29,668 nucleotides of DNA from CALVNN01 sp964393975 (GCA_964393975.1 CAYMVO010000013.1:1-29668), one strand, 5' to 3'; positions 16,337 to 24,703 are shown, numbered from the stretch's first letter. The notes: generated from the letters alone by a model not told the origin. A program made the numbers and translations.

Positions 16337-16836
16337 AGTTCATCTATAAACGCATATCTTATATGATGTTCTTTAAACCTATCCAAAACAGCAAGAGTTT
16401 CTTTATCAAAACTGTACTTTTGATATTTAGAATAACCACCTTCATATTCAATTAATCTTTTATTGAGAATTTGTTTTACTATTTTCCCATTTTTTGTAAA
16501 ACATTTTTCCACAGAAATAAAATCAGATTCTAGTTCTATACCATAAACATTATCACAAAAATCAACAACTTCCAATTCTAAGCTAGAATAAAAATCAGTA
16601 TAACAAATTTCCGCAATTCCTTGCAATTCATCACAAAAGTTTACATCCAATATCTTATAGGTTTTTCCGCTTATCACATCAAAATCAATCAGTGTTCCAT
16701 CTATCTTTGTTGCCTTAATATTGAAATATTTACTGCAGTGAAATGCCATTTGCAAGTTATCATTTTTTAGCGTTAACTTGCTAGATGTGTAAACTATTTC
16801 AACTAATTCATTTTTTAGATAATCTAAGTTTAACAT
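16297..16836 (-). CDS. Unknown protein, 5' part
   Basis: A 179-aa ORF with no recognised domain, no signal peptide and no membrane segment; mixed strand-rich content (DFDVISGKTYKILDVNF, LELEVVDFCDNVYGIELES). The ATG at 16836 has AAAGGAG 4 nt upstream, and lies 9 bp after the frame-corrected stop of the trypsin-like gene at 16846, so the two are an operon. The reading frame ends shortly after a GGGGAAAA tract, where the -1 frame continues for 105 more codons (see the ORF at 16010). Possible partner or target of the adjacent protease; that is inference from position only. Confidence 0.6.
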   Translation of the reverse strand: MLNLDYLKNELVEIVYTSSKLTLKNDNLQMAFHCSKYFNIKATKIDGTLIDFDVISGKTYKILDVNFCDELQGIAEICYTDFYSSLELEVVDFCDNVYGIELESDFISVEKCFTKNGKIVKQILNKRLIEYEGGYSKYQKYSFDKETLAVLDRFKEHHIRYAFIDELWGKVYMKFTMSI

Positions 16837-16845
16837 ACAACTCCT

Positions 16846-17544
16846 TTACACTAAATAAAATGAATGAACTACAAACAAATTATTTAAGCCTTTCAAATAG
16901 GCGATACCATAAATAACTTGATTTGAAACATCTCTAAGCCTAAATGTTGTAATTCCAACTAATTTCCCAGATGCATCAATCAAAGCACCCCACTACTACC
17001 TTCTGATATAATAACATCGCATTGAATAACTTGCTTAACACTATCACCATACTGTATATTCACATAAGGTAATGATACCACAGCTTTTGTAATAGATATA
17101 CCGCTATTATTAATGTTACCAATTGCATATATAACATCGCCATAATTCAATTTAGATTCGTATCCTATTTTACAAGTCCGAACCTTCTCTTTATTATTAA
17201 TAAGTCTCAACAAAGCCAAGTCCAGATTTTCATCAACTTTAATTAAATATACTTGTTGATAATCTTCTTTATCACTGAAACGGATATAAATATTATCAAA
17301 CAAGACTGTCTTTTCTATAGATTGATACATCAAAACATGTGTATTTACAAGTAAATATCTATCCTCTGTTACAACCACAGCAGAACCATACTCAACCCCG
17401 ACATTTTCTGTCACCGCTTTTAGTTCCACAACACTCTGTGTCTATATGGATAAAGAAGAATTACGCCACCTAAAACAATACGCACCCCAAAAAAGTCACT
17501 AGCATAAAAGACAAAATTAATAACACATTAAAACTTTTTCTCAT
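16846..17544 (-). pseudogene. Trypsin-like (HtrA-type) protease, frame-broken
   Basis: An HtrA-like S1 protease without PDZ domain, split by frame breaks. The longest intact piece (16980-17429, 149 aa) contains His in LLVNTHVL and Asp in NLDLALLRL, but stops at GSSGVL. In the -1 frame from the GGGG at 16989-16992 the expected active site continues: GSSGGALIDASGKLVGITTF and on to a stop at 16846. Upstream, an ATG at 17544 opens a hydrophobic N-terminus (MRKSFNVLLILSFMLVTFLG) that goes out of frame at another GGGG (17485-17488); at least one more break is needed near 17433 to reach SVVELKAV. All breaks fit single-base deletions. Either a decaying paralogue of the 8970-10337 protease or sequence errors at G runs. 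Confidence 0.7.
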
Positions 17545-17551
17545 AAAAATG

Positions 17552-17580
17552 AGATATCACATTATTGTGTTCTTTGTCAA
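17552..17580 (-). promoter_or_regulatory. Possible promoter of the second protease cassette
   Basis: TTGACA (17575-17580) on the minus strand, right after the plsY stop, with a weak -10 candidate ATATCT (17552-17557) at 17-bp spacing. Confidence 0.35.
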
Positions 17581-17589
17581 GAGTTTTTG

Positions 17590-18264
17590 TTATCCGATAT
17601 TTCTTTCCTTTTCTTCTTTGCGCTCTTGTTTACGCTCTTTTTTAGTAGTTAGTTTTTTGAGGGACTTTCTTAAGTTCGCTTTATTTTCCGTGCCGACTAG
17701 CATTCTTGTAATATTTTTTCTATGACTAAAGAATATGATTATAAACATAGAAAACAATAAGATACTAATAGTTAAATTACCAGCATGCAAATAAGCCTCT
17801 ATCACTGTCATAGCGGTGATTACAATAAACGAAGCAATAGCGCCATAATCAAAAATCAATAAGTACACAAAAGCAATCACAAAAAATGCCAACGTTAGTA
17901 GTGGATTTGCCACAAAGAACACACCTAACGCACAAGCAACCCCTTTACCGCCTTTAAACCTTCTAACCACAGGGTATATATGCCCAAGCACGACCGCAAG
18001 CCCCGCCACATAAAGACCTGTCTCGCTTAAAGTCAATAACCCCACAAGAGCGGGAATAGCGCCTTTTACAACATCCAAAATAAGAGTCAGTCCGCCTGTT
18101 TTAAGACCAAAATTCCTCAACATATTCATAGTCCCAGGGTTACCGGAACCTAATTTTGTAATATCACTATTTTTCTTACGCGATAAAAATATTGCAAAAC
18201 TGATATTCCCTAAAAAATAACTACCCAACACCAAAAGTGTATACCACAAAATATTAATATCCAT
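17590..18264 (-). CDS. plsY: Acyl-phosphate--glycerol-3-phosphate acyltransferase
   Basis: PlsY, 224 aa, an integral membrane enzyme that acylates glycerol-3-phosphate with acyl phosphate, the first committed step of phospholipid synthesis in Bacillota. The motif GSGNPGTMNMLRNFG (about residues 39-53) and the second motif GHIYPVVRRFKGGKGVACALG are intact, in a protein of five or more membrane helices. The highly charged C-terminal tail (KKERKQERKEEKERNIG) exceeds the usual family end. It overlaps the der stop by 1 bp, so the two are one transcription unit; der-plsY neighbours are common in Bacillota. Confidence 0.95.
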   Translation of the reverse strand: MDINILWYTLLVLGSYFLGNISFAIFLSRKKNSDITKLGSGNPGTMNMLRNFGLKTGGLTLILDVVKGAIPALVGLLTLSETGLYVAGLAVVLGHIYPVVRRFKGGKGVACALGVFFVANPLLTLAFFVIAFVYLLIFDYGAIASFIVITAMTVIEAYLHAGNLTISILLFSMFIIIFFSHRKNITRMLVGTENKANLRKSLKKLTTKKERKQERKEEKERNIG

Positions 18265-19592
18265 TAGTACTCATCCTTTTCTGATCTATCTCTAAAAATC
18301 AATCTAATAGGAGTCCCTTCAAAATCAAACGCCTGTCTTATTTTATTCTCCAAATACCTTGCGTATGACTTCGCTATAAGCACGGAATTGTTACAAAAGA
18401 ACACAAATTTTGGAGGACACTCACCTATTTGCGTGCAATACGTAATCTTGAGTCTTTGCCCACTTACACTAGGAGGAGGTGAAGCCTGCACGGCGTCCCC
18501 AACAATTTCATTCAAAACCCCCATAGAAATTCGCCTTTTGCTATTTTCATAGCATTTGTTAACACTCTCCAGCACGCTATCCACACGCTGTCCCGTGAGT
18601 GCGCTGATATAAATAGGTCTTAGATAACTCATAAAAGCAAACTCTAGCCCTATATCCTTATTGAATTTGTTCATAGTGTAACTATCTTTTTGCACAGCAT
18701 CCCACTTATTGATTACTAGCACGCAAGGTTTACCTTCACTATCTATAAACTCACCAATTTTTTGATCTTGGTCGGTAACACCCTGTAATGCGTCCACCAC
18801 GAGTAAAACGACATCCGCGCGCCTCACCGCATCAAGCGCTCTAATGACACTATAATTTTCTATACTGTCATCCTCTATTTGACTACGCTTGCGCATACCT
18901 GCGGTATCTATAATGATATAGTCCTTGTCATCAAATCTAAACGGCGTATCTATCGCATCACGAGTCGTACCCGCTATAGATGATACCACCATACGCTTAT
19001 CGTTTAAAATACGATTTGTTAGACTAGACTTACCAGCATTCGGTTTTCCAACAACGGCAATTTTTATAACCTCATCCTTTTGATTTGCATCTACAATGGT
19101 CTTAAGATTTTTCACCACCTCATCCAACACATCGCCTATACCTTTGCCATGTTCAGCAGAAATAGGATATGGATCGCCTAGCTTCAACGCGTAAAATTCG
19201 TACGATTTTTCCACCTCGTAATTATCTAATTTATTTACCACTAATACAATAGGTTTACCACTCTTTCTAAGCAACTTTGCGACGTCATAATCACTAGATG
19301 ATAGTCCGGCTTTACCATCCACAAAAAATAAAATCACCTCTGATAGATCTACAGCAATCTTCGCTTGCTCAAAAATATTAGACTTTATCTCACCTTTATC
19401 CTCAAAATCAAGACCGCCCGTATCCACCAAACAAAACGCCTTACCACACCACTCCGCGTCTGCAATAATACGGTCACGAGTGACACCGGGTTCATCTTTT
19501 ACAATACTTATTTTTCTACCGGTTACCTTATTAAAAAAAGTACTCTTTCCGACATTTGGTCTACCAACTATCGCAACCAAAGGTTTACTCAT
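18264..19592 (-). CDS. der: Ribosome assembly GTPase Der (EngA)
   Basis: Der, 442 aa, with the diagnostic two consecutive GTPase domains and a C-terminal KH-like domain. Domain 1: GRPNVGKS at residues 10-17, DEPGVTRDR, DTGGL, NKLD. Domain 2: GKPNAGKSSL, AGTTRDAIDTPF, DTAGMRKRSQ, NKWD. It acts in maturation of the 50S subunit. The ATG at 19592 has an ideal Shine-Dalgarno (AAAGGAGGTGA) just upstream, so the longer in-frame start at 19640 is rejected. It has its own promoter and is divergent from sigK. Confidence 0.97.
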   Translation of the reverse strand: MSKPLVAIVGRPNVGKSTFFNKVTGRKISIVKDEPGVTRDRIIADAEWCGKAFCLVDTGGLDFEDKGEIKSNIFEQAKIAVDLSEVILFFVDGKAGLSSSDYDVAKLLRKSGKPIVLVVNKLDNYEVEKSYEFYALKLGDPYPISAEHGKGIGDVLDEVVKNLKTIVDANQKDEVIKIAVVGKPNAGKSSLTNRILNDKRMVVSSIAGTTRDAIDTPFRFDDKDYIIIDTAGMRKRSQIEDDSIENYSVIRALDAVRRADVVLLVVDALQGVTDQDQKIGEFIDSEGKPCVLVINKWDAVQKDSYTMNKFNKDIGLEFAFMSYLRPIYISALTGQRVDSVLESVNKCYENSKRRISMGVLNEIVGDAVQASPPPSVSGQRLKITYCTQIGECPPKFVFFCNNSVLIAKSYARYLENKIRQAFDFEGTPIRLIFRDRSEKDEY

Positions 19593-19645
19593 ATAATCAC
19601 CTCCTTTCAAAAATATTTGACTACACAAAAAATCATTCATTTTAG

Positions 19646-19674
19646 ATTATACCAAAAAAAATGTATTTTATCAA
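19646..19674 (-). promoter_or_regulatory. Promoter of der-plsY
   Basis: TTGATA (19669-19674), 17-bp spacer, TATAAT (19646-19651) on the minus strand. Confidence 0.8.
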
Positions 19675-19732
19675 CTGCAAAATACAAAATACTCAAAAAT
19701 CTTTCGATCAAAGTATTTTTTTGCGATTTTTG

Positions 19733-19762
19733 TCAAATAATGTCACCCCACCGCATACAAAT
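19733..19762 (+). promoter_or_regulatory. Sigma-E/sigma-K-like promoter of sigK
   Basis: TCAAATA (19733-19739), 14-bp spacer and CATACAAAT (19754-19762). The -10 matches the mother-cell sigma factor type CATACAnT, and the spacing is that of sigma-E promoters. No vegetative TATAAT lies at this position. It fits mother-cell expression of sigK. Confidence 0.6.
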
Positions 19763-19790
19763 AACTAGGTTATTTAAAAGGAGTGATACT

Positions 19791-20483
19791 ATGATAATTG
19801 AAAATTTTATGACCTTTATGAACAAAATAATGTTATTTTCAGGATACATCAATAATGTGTCGTGTTTCCCAAAGCCTCTCACCCCCGCAGAAGAAAAAGA
19901 AATGCTACTAAGATACAGAAATGGTGACACAAAAGCAAAAGAAATACTAATAAGTCACAATCTTCGTCTAGTTGCACATATAGTAAAAAAATACACCGGC
20001 GCAGGTGAAGCAGATGACCTAATATCCGCAGGATCAATAGGTCTTATAAAAGCAATCAACACCTATAACGCCGATAAAAACACTCAACTGTCCACCTACT
20101 CTGCTCGTTGCATTGAAAACGAAATTCTTATGTTACTAAGAGTCAATAAAAAACACAACCAATCAATTAGTCTAAATGAGAGTCTCGGCACCGATAAAGA
20201 CGGCAATGATATTTGTCTAATGGATATCATCCCCGCACACGAAGGTCAATCTATAGAGCGCGTTGAAAATAACATCATGAATAAAAAGCTCCTCAAAATA
20301 ATCAAGCAAACCTTAGATGCACGCGAATACGCCATAATCAATATGCGTTACGGTCTAGACGGCAACAAGCCAAAAACGCAACGAGAAGTCGCCTCCGCAC
20401 TTGGGATATCTCGTAGCTATATCAGTAGACTAGAAACGAAAGCCTTAGATACACTCAAAGCCCACACCACCGAATTTTTATAG
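19791..20483 (+). CDS. sigK: Sporulation sigma factor, sigma-K type
   Basis: A 230-aa sigma-70 family factor most like sigma-K: hydrophobic pro-like N-terminus (about residues 1-25), FPKPLTPAEEKEMLLRYRNG, region 2 with HNLRLVAHIVKKY, DDLISAGSIGLIKAI and YSARCIENEILMLLR, and region 4 with INMRYGLDG, TQREVASALGISRSYISRLE. In the Bacillus model it directs late mother-cell genes and is made as pro-sigma-K. The start was set at the ATG of 19791 with AAAGGAGTGA upstream; the open frame before it overlaps der and is not coding. The gene is whole, with no intervening skin element. It implies a sporulating lineage. Confidence 0.9.
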   Translation: MIIENFMTFMNKIMLFSGYINNVSCFPKPLTPAEEKEMLLRYRNGDTKAKEILISHNLRLVAHIVKKYTGAGEADDLISAGSIGLIKAINTYNADKNTQLSTYSARCIENEILMLLRVNKKHNQSISLNESLGTDKDGNDICLMDIIPAHEGQSIERVENNIMNKKLLKIIKQTLDAREYAIINMRYGLDGNKPKTQREVASALGISRSYISRLETKALDTLKAHTTEFL

Positions 20484-20756
20484 TCCCATGATACCCCCAC
20501 TCCCACATTATGCAAGGCACCTCACATTAAACATAGTTTATCACTCAAAAATCAGTAGATTTTTGTTCTTCTAACAAATAATATATCAACATTTTAACAA
20601 CAATATTTTAAACCATTAATGATTGTACCACAAAAATTTACCTTGAGATCGCATTTAAATTTACATCAATACTATTTAGGCGTAAACAAAGCAAAGACAT
20701 CTCTTTCCTCACCATATAAACTATTTTTATATTGATTTAAAAATTTCAAGCATAAA
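20484..20756. other. Gap between sigK and the xfp control region
   Basis: AT-rich, no gene found. It holds a weak terminator-like hairpin for sigK, AAAAATC-agta-GATTTTT (20547-20564). Nothing else is supported. Confidence 0.5.
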
Positions 20757-20800
20757 AGTTTATCAAAATGTTTGATTTTTTTTTACTAGTTTGATAAACT
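20757..20800 (+). promoter_or_regulatory. Inverted repeat in the xfp control region
   Basis: AGTTTATCAAA (20757-20767) and TTTGATAAACT (20790-20800) are perfect 11-bp arms 33 bp apart centre to centre (three helical turns). Between them, ATCAAA-atg-TTTGAT followed by nine Ts forms a smaller competing hairpin. It lies 30 bp upstream of the xfp start, so it could be an operator or a 5' leader fold. Confidence 0.55.
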
Positions 20801-20830
20801 AAATACAACAAATAAAAACGAGGTGTGTAA

Positions 20831-23191
20831 ATGGGTAAATTAATTAATAATGATAACCTTTCAAAAGATGAACTTAAGAAAATAGATGCGTATTTTAGAG
20901 CTACAAACTTTTTATCTGCATCGCAACTATATTTAAAAGACAATCCGTTATTAACTAGACCACTAGAGCGTAGCGATGTGAAAAATCGTATTGTGGGACC
21001 ATGGGGTACTGCGCCAGGTCAAAATTTTATATACGTACACCTAAACCGTGTAATCAAAAAGTTTGATTTAAATATGATTTTATTATCAGGACCTGGTCAC
21101 GGTGGACACTTTTGGACTGCAAACACGTATTTAGAGGGGACTTGGAGCGAGTTTTATCCTGAAGTGACAGAAGATATGGCTGGGCTACAAAAGTTTGACA
21201 AACAATTTTGTTTCCCTTTTGGCGTTTCTAGTCATGTAGCTCCTGAAATGCCTGGCTCTATTCACGAAGGTGGCGAATTAGGTTATGTGTTAGGTCATGC
21301 TTATGGCGCAGTACTAGATAATCCCGACCTTATAGCGACCGCAATAGTAGGTGACGGCGAAGCCGAAACAGGACCGCTTGCTACTTCTTGGCACGCTAAC
21401 AAATTTTTAAACCCTATCACCGATGGGGCAGTGTTACCTATTTTGCATTTAAATGGGTTTAAAGTATTCAATCCTACAGTACTAGCGCGAATTAGTCACG
21501 AGGAACTAAAAAATCTTTTTGAAGGGTATGGATATGAGCCATATTTCGTGGAAGGGGATGAACCTATGAAAATGCACACACTTATGGCAAAGACTATGTG
21601 TACCGTTATCCGTAAGATCAAACAAATACAAGAGCGTGCAAGAAAGAATAACGACGCCTCTCGTCCAAAATGGCCTATGATAATTTTGCGCACACCAAAG
21701 GGTTGGACTTGTCCAAAAGTCATAGATGGAAAATCTATCGAGGGTACGCATAACGCATACCATGCGCCTTTTGATATGACAAAAGAGACTCATTTAAAGG
21801 AATTAGAGAGTTGGTTAAAAAGCTACAAACCTGAGGAATTGTTTGATAAAAATGGCAGTCTCAAAAAAGAATTGAAAGATTTAGCACCGAAAGGTCAAGC
21901 GAGGATGGGTAGTAACCCTATCGCGAATGGCGGTTTAGTGCTTAGAGAACTCAATCTACCAAACCTAGACAAATACGGCGTAAAAATAATTGGTCGTGGA
22001 CAAGTATTTAGTTCGGATACCACCGTGCTTGGTGGGTATATGCGTGATATTATAAAGGCGAATCCTGACAACTTCCGTATATTTAGCCCTGATGAAATGG
22101 TGTCAAATCGTATGAAACCTGTATACGAAGTCACTAACAATGTGTTTAATGCTGAGATTTTTGATTATGATGAGTCTATCGCGAAATCTGGTCGAGTAAT
22201 GGATTCTTATCTTAGCGAGCATACGTGCGAGGGGTGGTTGGAAGGATACTTGCTAACGGGTAGGCACGGAACGTTTAGTTGTTATGCTGCCTTTATTCGT
22301 GTAGTTGATAGTATGATAAGTCAACATTCAAAATGGATAAAGATGAGCAAAGAGGTAACATGGAGAAAACCTATTGCTTCATTAAACCTCGTACTCACCT
22401 CTCATGCTTGGCAACAAGAACATAATGGTTATTCACATCAAGATCCTGGACTACTAGACCATCTAGCGAATAAAAAAGAGGATATCATTAGACTTTACCT
22501 TCCACCTGATAGTAACTGTTTACTATCCTGCTACAATCACTGTATGCAAACCAAAAACTACATCAACGCCATCGTCACATCAAAGCACCCCTCACCACAA
22601 TGGTTGACCTTAGAAGAGGCAAACGCACACTGCGAGCAAGGACTAGGAATTTGGAATTGGGCTAGTAACGGGCAATCAAAACCAGATGTCATTATAGCGT
22701 GCGCTGGTGATATTATCACCATGGAGACAGTAGCAAGCGCACAAATCTTAAAAGAAAATTTACCTAATCTAAAATTTAGATTTATTAATGTCGTTGATTT
22801 AATGAAACTTACTAGTGATAAGTCACACCCACACGGACTAAGTGATAGAGAGTTTGATAAATACTTTACAAAAGATAAGCCTATTATATTTAACTTTCAT
22901 GGGTACAGAAGTCTAATACACGAACTTACTTGGAATAGGCATAATCGCGACATAACGGTTTGCGGTTATCAAGAAGAAGGACGTATTTCTACACCTTTTG
23001 ATATGAGAGTGCAAAACAAAGTGGATAGATTTAATTTCGTAAAAGAAGTTTTAAGGCATATCCCAAAAACAGATGAAACAAAAGCACTAGATAAAAAAAT
23101 GGATGCAATGCTAAAATATCATAATGAATATATCAAAGAAAACGGAATTGACATCCCTGAAGTGCTAAATTTTAAATTTAATCTAAAATAA
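20831..23191 (+). CDS. xfp: Xylulose-5-phosphate/fructose-6-phosphate phosphoketolase
   Basis: A 786-aa thiamine diphosphate enzyme that cleaves xylulose-5-phosphate (and often fructose-6-phosphate) with phosphate to acetyl phosphate plus glyceraldehyde-3-phosphate or erythrose-4-phosphate. Family marks: GPWGTAPGQNFIYVHLNR near residue 56, GPGHGGHFWTANTYLEG, SHVAPEMPGSIHEGGELGY, and the ThDP motif GDGEAETGPLATSWHANKFLNP (given as the segment near residue 175). Length is normal. AGGTGTG lies before the ATG. Monocistronic, with an inverted repeat upstream and a terminator downstream. It points to a phosphoketolase (heterofermentative or bifid-type) branch of sugar breakdown. Confidence 0.97.
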   Translation: MGKLINNDNLSKDELKKIDAYFRATNFLSASQLYLKDNPLLTRPLERSDVKNRIVGPWGTAPGQNFIYVHLNRVIKKFDLNMILLSGPGHGGHFWTANTYLEGTWSEFYPEVTEDMAGLQKFDKQFCFPFGVSSHVAPEMPGSIHEGGELGYVLGHAYGAVLDNPDLIATAIVGDGEAETGPLATSWHANKFLNPITDGAVLPILHLNGFKVFNPTVLARISHEELKNLFEGYGYEPYFVEGDEPMKMHTLMAKTMCTVIRKIKQIQERARKNNDASRPKWPMIILRTPKGWTCPKVIDGKSIEGTHNAYHAPFDMTKETHLKELESWLKSYKPEELFDKNGSLKKELKDLAPKGQARMGSNPIANGGLVLRELNLPNLDKYGVKIIGRGQVFSSDTTVLGGYMRDIIKANPDNFRIFSPDEMVSNRMKPVYEVTNNVFNAEIFDYDESIAKSGRVMDSYLSEHTCEGWLEGYLLTGRHGTFSCYAAFIRVVDSMISQHSKWIKMSKEVTWRKPIASLNLVLTSHAWQQEHNGYSHQDPGLLDHLANKKEDIIRLYLPPDSNCLLSCYNHCMQTKNYINAIVTSKHPSPQWLTLEEANAHCEQGLGIWNWASNGQSKPDVIIACAGDIITMETVASAQILKENLPNLKFRFINVVDLMKLTSDKSHPHGLSDREFDKYFTKDKPIIFNFHGYRSLIHELTWNRHNRDITVCGYQEEGRISTPFDMRVQNKVDRFNFVKEVLRHIPKTDETKALDKKMDAMLKYHNEYIKENGIDIPEVLNFKFNLK

Positions 23192-23223
23192 TCCAACAAA
23201 ACAAACAATGTATAAATGAAAAG

Positions 23224-23254
23224 ACATATTGAGGTTACTAGCAATATGTTTTTT
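23224..23254 (+). terminator. Terminator of xfp
   Basis: ACATATTG (23224-23231) and CAATATGT (23242-23249), 10-nt loop, followed by a T run to 23254. Confidence 0.8.
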
Positions 23255-23262
23255 CTTAAAAC

Positions 23263-23321
23263 GTTAATTCCCAAAGTAAATTTTTTTAATTTCCACTATG
23301 GAATTTACTTTGAGAATTAAC
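23263..23321. repeat. 59-bp imperfect palindrome
   Basis: GTTAATTC-N-CAAAGTAAATT (23263-23282) pairs with AATTTACTTTG-N-GAATTAAC (23302-23321), 19 of 20 positions. No T run follows. It lies between the xfp terminator and the next promoter. It could be an operator, a structured RNA or a small mobile remnant. Confidence 0.55.
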
Positions 23322-23347
23322 AAAATAAAAAAATTTTAAACAAATTA

Positions 23348-23376
23348 TTGACTTTTACTTTTTATTATGTTATATT
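23348..23376 (+). promoter_or_regulatory. Promoter of the 23395 small gene
   Basis: TTGACT (23348-23353), 17-bp spacer, TATATT (23371-23376); transcription would start about 10 bp before the GAGGTG ribosome binding site. Confidence 0.75.
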
Positions 23377-23394
23377 GTTAATGAGGTGAAAGAT

Positions 23395-23586
23395 ATGAGT
23401 AAAAGAGTAGCAAATTATCCAAAGTTTAGAGATTTTTTAGGTGAATATCCTTATTCAACGCAACCAGAGGTCCCTGAAGAAGTAGTAAAAGAAAGATGGG
23501 CGAGAGCAGAAGAATTACAAAAGCAAAAAACGGAAAAAAGAAAAAAAGAGTTGCAAAACAACAAAACTGATGAAAGAAACATATAA
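23395..23586 (+). CDS. Small highly charged protein, unknown
   Basis: A 63-aa basic protein, not recognised: a folded-looking N-terminal half (KRVANYPKFRDFLGEYPYST) and a Lys/Glu/Arg-rich helical C-terminal half (EEVVKERWARAEELQKQKTE). No signal peptide or membrane segment. The ATG at 23395 follows GAGGTG at 6 nt; an in-frame GTG at 23386 overlaps that site. It is supported as a real gene by its own promoter, ribosome binding site and strong terminator, all within 300 bp. Confidence 0.75.
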   Translation: MSKRVANYPKFRDFLGEYPYSTQPEVPEEVVKERWARAEELQKQKTEKRKKELQNNKTDERNI

Positions 23587-23594
23587 ACGCGACT

Positions 23595-23641
23595 AAAAAG
23601 GTTATCCACTACCAATTAAGGTAAGAGGATAACCTTTTTTT
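23595..23641 (+). terminator. Strong terminator after the small gene
   Basis: AAAAAGGTTATCC (23595-23607) pairs with GGATAACCTTTTT (23627-23639), followed by further Ts. Confidence 0.9.
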
Positions 23642-23694
23642 GATTTTGACTCTACATAACATCTTTAAATGATTAATAATGTCTTAACTTTATA

Positions 23695-24147
23695 CTATTT
23701 TAGTGAACTTTCCATATAAAGGAGCCAACTTTTCTTTTCTACACCATAGGCGTATCCTATCATTTTGCCGTTTGAACCAATCACTCTGTGACACGGCACT
23801 ATGATAGCGATAGGATTTTTATGAATAGCACCACCAACTGCGCGTACCGATTTTGGCTGACCTATTTTTTCGGCGATTTGTTTATAAGTCAACGTTTCAC
23901 CATAGGGTATTTCCTCTAGTGCCTGCCAAACTTTTAACTGAAAAGGTGTACCTAGCAATCTTTTATTCACATTAAAGGTCTTACGTTCCCCTGCAAAATA
24001 CTCATTTAATTGCTTTACTATAAAGTTATCTTTAAAAGACTTCATTCCGTCAAAGTCACTAACGACTTTCACGCTATAAAGCACATCTTCTCTACATTCA
24101 ATTTGTAATACTCCAATGGGCGTGTCCATATAACAAATCATTGACAT
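23695..24147 (-). CDS. ogt: Methylated-DNA--protein-cysteine methyltransferase
   Basis: A 150-aa O6-alkylguanine-DNA alkyltransferase, which repairs alkylated guanine by a one-time transfer to its own cysteine. The acceptor is Cys119 in IIVPCHRVIGSNG. Other marks: TPFQLKVWQALEEIPYGET with the Tyr of the DNA-binding helix, then SVRAVGGAIHKNPI. The N-terminal half is short, as in Ogt-type enzymes. It begins 3 bp after the upstream membrane gene without a strong ribosome binding site, so translation is probably coupled; a second Met two codons on is also possible. Confidence 0.94.
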   Translation of the reverse strand: MSMICYMDTPIGVLQIECREDVLYSVKVVSDFDGMKSFKDNFIVKQLNEYFAGERKTFNVNKRLLGTPFQLKVWQALEEIPYGETLTYKQIAEKIGQPKSVRAVGGAIHKNPIAIIVPCHRVIGSNGKMIGYAYGVEKKSWLLYMESSLK

Positions 24148-24150
24148 ATA

Positions 24151-24531
24151 CTACTCAATTATAACTTCTTGTTCGGGTGTTTCATCTTTTGAATTTTCTA
24201 TCATTGTTTCCTTTTTACACGCCACCAACCCCACTATGCTCATATAAACAATCACTTTAACAACCTCTACTAGATATCCTATTTTTGTTACTATCGCACT
24301 ACTAACATCAAACAATGCAAGCAAGTATGACAAAAATAATAGCACTGCACTAGCACCTATAAACGCAAGCGTTATATAAAGTGAATAACGTAAAGTCTTT
24401 TGCGTTTCGTAGCCTTTATCCTTGGTAAAAAAGTATCCACCTACTAAAACATACACCACGCTAGAAAGCAAGGAATAGACACCTATAAACGAACTCACCC
24501 AAATAAGTATGTTTTTCAATTTTTGACTCAT
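24151..24531 (-). CDS. Membrane protein, unknown
   Basis: A 126-aa hydrophobic protein with three predicted membrane segments (about residues 8-32, 48-72 and 80-103) and an acidic C-terminal tail (SKDETPEQEVIIE). AAAGGAG precedes the ATG. Cotranscribed with ogt from a promoter at 24574-24602. No family recognised. Confidence 0.75.
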   Translation of the reverse strand: MSQKLKNILIWVSSFIGVYSLLSSVVYVLVGGYFFTKDKGYETQKTLRYSLYITLAFIGASAVLLFLSYLLALFDVSSAIVTKIGYLVEVVKVIVYMSIVGLVACKKETMIENSKDETPEQEVIIE

Positions 24532-24573
24532 AAATTTTCTCCTTTGAATATGTATAAATTTTTAATTAATGTG

Positions 24574-24602
24574 ATTATACATTAAAGTAAAGAAAAAATC
24601 AA
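24574..24602 (-). promoter_or_regulatory. Promoter of the membrane protein-ogt unit
   Basis: TTGATT (24597-24602), 17-bp spacer, TATAAT (24574-24579) on the minus strand. Confidence 0.75.
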
Positions 24603-24703
24603 CCATATAAGCAACTAATCTATATGTAAAATAATATAATAAAAATAAGTTCATATCCTCACTAAAAAAATTTGAAAAATTTTATAAATTTATAAAAAAA
24701 GTG

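Noticed and set aside
19365..19790. Long N-terminal extension of the sigK frame
   Set aside because: It overlaps der on the other strand and contains no sigma-factor sequence; AAAGGAGTGA fixes the start at 19791.
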